Below are positions 62,249 through 64,000 of a DNA stretch of 64,000 nt, in pieces. The notes under the pieces are model-generated. The model ran no database searches and was not told the DNA's origin. It worked only from the letters and a program-made list of their open reading frames with translations. Each line of letters opens with the position of its first letter. Position 1 is the first letter of the stretch. The DNA lies in assembly GCF_035958815.1 (NCBI RefSeq), contig NZ_CP108383.1, positions 4,836,001 to 4,900,000 of the forward strand, given 5' to 3'. A program made the translations under genes and the position numbers. The stretch is from Nocardia sp. NBC_01327. GTDB lineage: Bacteria > Actinomycetota > Actinomycetes > Mycobacteriales > Mycobacteriaceae.

Positions 62249-63505
62249 ATGCGCATAGCCCTGTCGACCATCGGATCGCGTGGTGACGTGCAGCCGCTGG
62301 TGCTGCTCGGCAGCGCCCTGCGCGCACGCGGTCATGATGTATGGCTCGCTACCACACCGGAATTCGAGGACCTGGCGCGCAGCGCGGGGCTGGAGTTCCG
62401 GCAGCTCGGAAATATCGGCGCCGGCTACGTCGACGAGATCATGTCGCACCCGAAGGTGCAGCAGGCGCTGCGCCGCGGCCCGTCGATCTATCGCATGGCG
62501 ATGGCCGCGCCCCGGCCGAGCGCCGCCGAGCAGCTGGCGCTCACCGAGGCGATGGTGGCGTCGGTGGAGGGCGCGGATCTGATCATCAACTCCAATCTGA
62601 CCAGAATCGGTGCGCTGGTCCGGCCCGGGGTGCCGTGGTGCTCGATCTCGGCCTGGCCGATCACCGAAACCGCGGCCTGGCCCGCGCTCGGTGCACCCGA
62701 CCTGCCGCTCGGCGGTGCGTACAACCGGTTCACCCATCGGGCCATGGGCGCACTGGAGTGGCTGGTGTACCGCGCCAGCGTGAACCAGGCACGACGTGCC
62801 GCGGGCCTGCCCCGGGCCGGTTTCCGGTCGCCGTTCCGCGACGACGGGCGCACGCGGCCGATTCTCTACCAGTTCAGTCCGCAGGTGATCGCACCGCCGC
62901 CGGACTGGCCGGCGCAGTGCCACGTCACCGGCTACTGGTCCGACGACACCCATTGGGAACAGTCGCCGGAACTGACCGCCTTCGTGGAGCGCGGCGCGCC
63001 GCCGCTCGTCGCCGCCTACGGCAGTTCGTGGCTGCCCTGCGGTACGGATCTGCTGCGCGCGACCCTGGACGCGGTCGCGGTGACCGGCCACCGGATGGTG
63101 ATCATCGGTGGCCCGGAGTTCGAGATTCCGGACGGCATGGACGTGTTCCGCAGTGAGACAGCGGATTTCACCTGGCTGCTGCCGAGAGCCGCGGCGGTGT
63201 TGCACCACGGCGGCCAGGGCACCACCGCGGCGGCGGTGGGCGCGGGCGTCCCGCAGGTCGTCGTACCCTGCTACGCCGACCAGCCGCTGTGGGCGCGCCG
63301 GATACACGCCCTCGGCGTCGCCCCGGCGCCGGTGCCGTACGCCGGGCTGACCGGTGAGCGGCTGGCGGCCGGGGTGCGCATCGCCACCACCGATACCGAA
63401 ATCTCCGCGCGCGCAGTGAAATTGGCCGACGCCGTGCGCGGTGAGCGAGGCGTGGAGGCGGCCGCCGATGTCGTCGAGGCCTACGCCGCGAGCGTGTGCC
63501 GATGA
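62249..63505 (+). CDS. GT1-family (GT-B) glycosyltransferase, natural-product type
   Basis: 418 residues from ATG 62249 with GAGAGGAAC upstream. The N-terminus (MRIALSTIGSRGDVQPLVLL) and C-terminal donor-binding motif (LHHGGQGTTAAAVGAGVPQV, His319-His320) are those of the sterol/macrolide/glycopeptide glycosyltransferase group (UGT/GtfB/MGT). It would transfer an activated deoxysugar to the polyketide aglycone in the cytoplasm. It follows PKS3 after a 171-bp gap and overlaps the sugar dehydratase gene by ATGA, tying sugar supply to transfer. Confidence 0.9.
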   Translation: MRIALSTIGSRGDVQPLVLLGSALRARGHDVWLATTPEFEDLARSAGLEFRQLGNIGAGYVDEIMSHPKVQQALRRGPSIYRMAMAAPRPSAAEQLALTEAMVASVEGADLIINSNLTRIGALVRPGVPWCSISAWPITETAAWPALGAPDLPLGGAYNRFTHRAMGALEWLVYRASVNQARRAAGLPRAGFRSPFRDDGRTRPILYQFSPQVIAPPPDWPAQCHVTGYWSDDTHWEQSPELTAFVERGAPPLVAAYGSSWLPCGTDLLRATLDAVAVTGHRMVIIGGPEFEIPDGMDVFRSETADFTWLLPRAAAVLHHGGQGTTAAAVGAGVPQVVVPCYADQPLWARRIHALGVAPAPVPYAGLTGERLAAGVRIATTDTEISARAVKLADAVRGERGVEAAADVVEAYAASVCR

Positions 63506-64000
63506 CCGGACCGCTCCACCGCCAGGACCGCGGTCAGCCGATTCGGCTGGCCCGGTCGGCGGTGGCCACCGCGGGCGCGGTCGACTCGGCGGCGCAGTTC
63601 CACCGCTGGTTCGCCGCGCGGGCCGCCGCCGATCCCACCGTCGTCACCCGAATCGACTTCTCCGACCTGATCAATTGGCGCTTCCACCCGGAGACCGGCA
63701 ACCTCGTGCACGAGAGCGGCAAGTTCTTCGCCGTCGAGGGTCTGCGGGTGAACACCAGCTTCGGCCCGGTGCCGCACTGGTCCCAGCCGATCATCGATCA
63801 GCCAGAGACCGGCGTGCTCGGCATTCTCGTCAAGCAATTCGACGGTGTCCTGCACGGCCTGATGCAGGCGAAGATGGAGCCGGGCAACCACAACACGCTG
63901 CAGCTCTCGCCGACGGTGCAGGCCACCATCAGCAACTACACGGCGGTGCACCACGGGCGGCCCGTGCCCTACCTCGAATACTTCTCCGGCGCACGGCCGG
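63502..64000 (+). CDS. NDP-hexose 2,3-dehydratase (partial, 3' end outside window)
   Basis: The first 166 residues from ATG 63502, overlapping the glycosyltransferase stop (ATGA). FHRWFAARAAADPTVVTRID and NWRFHPETGNLVHESGKFFA, then QPIIDQPETGVLGILVKQFD, LMQAKMEPGNHNTLQLSPTV and QATISNYTAVHHGRPVPYLE match the first repeat of NDP-4-keto-6-deoxyhexose 2,3-dehydratases (EryBVI/TylCVI/OleV type), which have two such repeats in ~470 residues. The enzyme eliminates the C-2 hydroxyl in making 2-deoxy and 2,6-dideoxy sugars. The remaining deoxysugar genes should follow beyond 64000. Confidence 0.93.
   Translation, partial: MTGPLHRQDRGQPIRLARSAVATAGAVDSAAQFHRWFAARAAADPTVVTRIDFSDLINWRFHPETGNLVHESGKFFAVEGLRVNTSFGPVPHWSQPIIDQPETGVLGILVKQFDGVLHGLMQAKMEPGNHNTLQLSPTVQATISNYTAVHHGRPVPYLEYFSGARP

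Noticed and set aside
61775..63307. 510-codon minus-strand open frame over the glycosyltransferase
   Set aside because: Antisense to PKS3 end and GT1, no motif.
1..64000. CRISPR array or toxin-antitoxin pair
   Set aside because: No regularly spaced repeats are present, and the small HTH/Clp-N pair has no toxin-like fold.

Overview
The window is a high-GC actinobacterial chromosome segment. It most likely comes from Nocardia or a close relative in the Mycobacteriales. The reasons are the SigF/SigB-type sigma factor end, an Lsr2 nucleoid protein, dense TetR/MerR/AraC-regulated SDR and hydrolase genes, GTG starts with four-base overlaps, and a large modular type I polyketide synthase (PKS). The genus is an inference; no rRNA or other marker gene is present.

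Left part (1-20.5 kb): a sigma-factor end and a CsbD stress protein; a translationally coupled four-gene minus-strand cassette (glycosyltransferase 2, acyl-CoA dehydrogenase-like, PIG-L deacetylase, methyltransferase); a catalase relic beside a large imperfect inverted repeat; a MerR regulator; an ABM-domain protein; a TetR/hydrolase divergon with a duplicated operator; an internally deleted IS3-family element; a membrane-anchored GH18-like protein; several hypotheticals; a MerR-SDR pair; an MBL hydrolase divergent from an XRE-cupin regulator; and an AraC regulator followed by three alpha/beta-hydrolases.

Middle part (20.5-33.7 kb) is accessory and eroded. It holds a tyrosine integrase with an inserted winged-helix-like segment, an excisionase, a broken copy of an SDR gene whose intact copy lies 7.4 kb downstream, a DUF1877-like protein, an HTH/Clp-N pair under a 40-bp palindrome, a stand-alone EF-Tu domain-2 protein, two TetR/SDR divergons, an IS256-type transposase relic, a secreted protein, an Lsr2 paralogue, and broken STAS and HATPase genes. 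A dispersed intergenic repeat occurs in at least three good copies (8.2, 24.6 and 26.1 kb).

Right part (33.7-64 kb) is a biosynthetic gene cluster. Three overlapping PKS genes encode KSQ-AT-ACP / KS-AT-DH-KR-ACP (PKS1), KS-AT-DH-KR-ACP (PKS2) and three KS-AT-KR-ACP modules (PKS3). They are followed by a GT1-family glycosyltransferase and the start of an NDP-hexose 2,3-dehydratase, so the product should be a reduced polyketide, probably macrolide-like, carrying a 2-deoxysugar. No thioesterase is present and PKS3 ends in a docking-type tail, so the assembly line should continue outside the window. The most unusual points are a loading AT that has lost its catalytic serine and its GQGxQ motif, a dead KR in the last module with a low-complexity insert, and a 291-bp tract identical between PKS2 and PKS3 with codon use unlike its surroundings.
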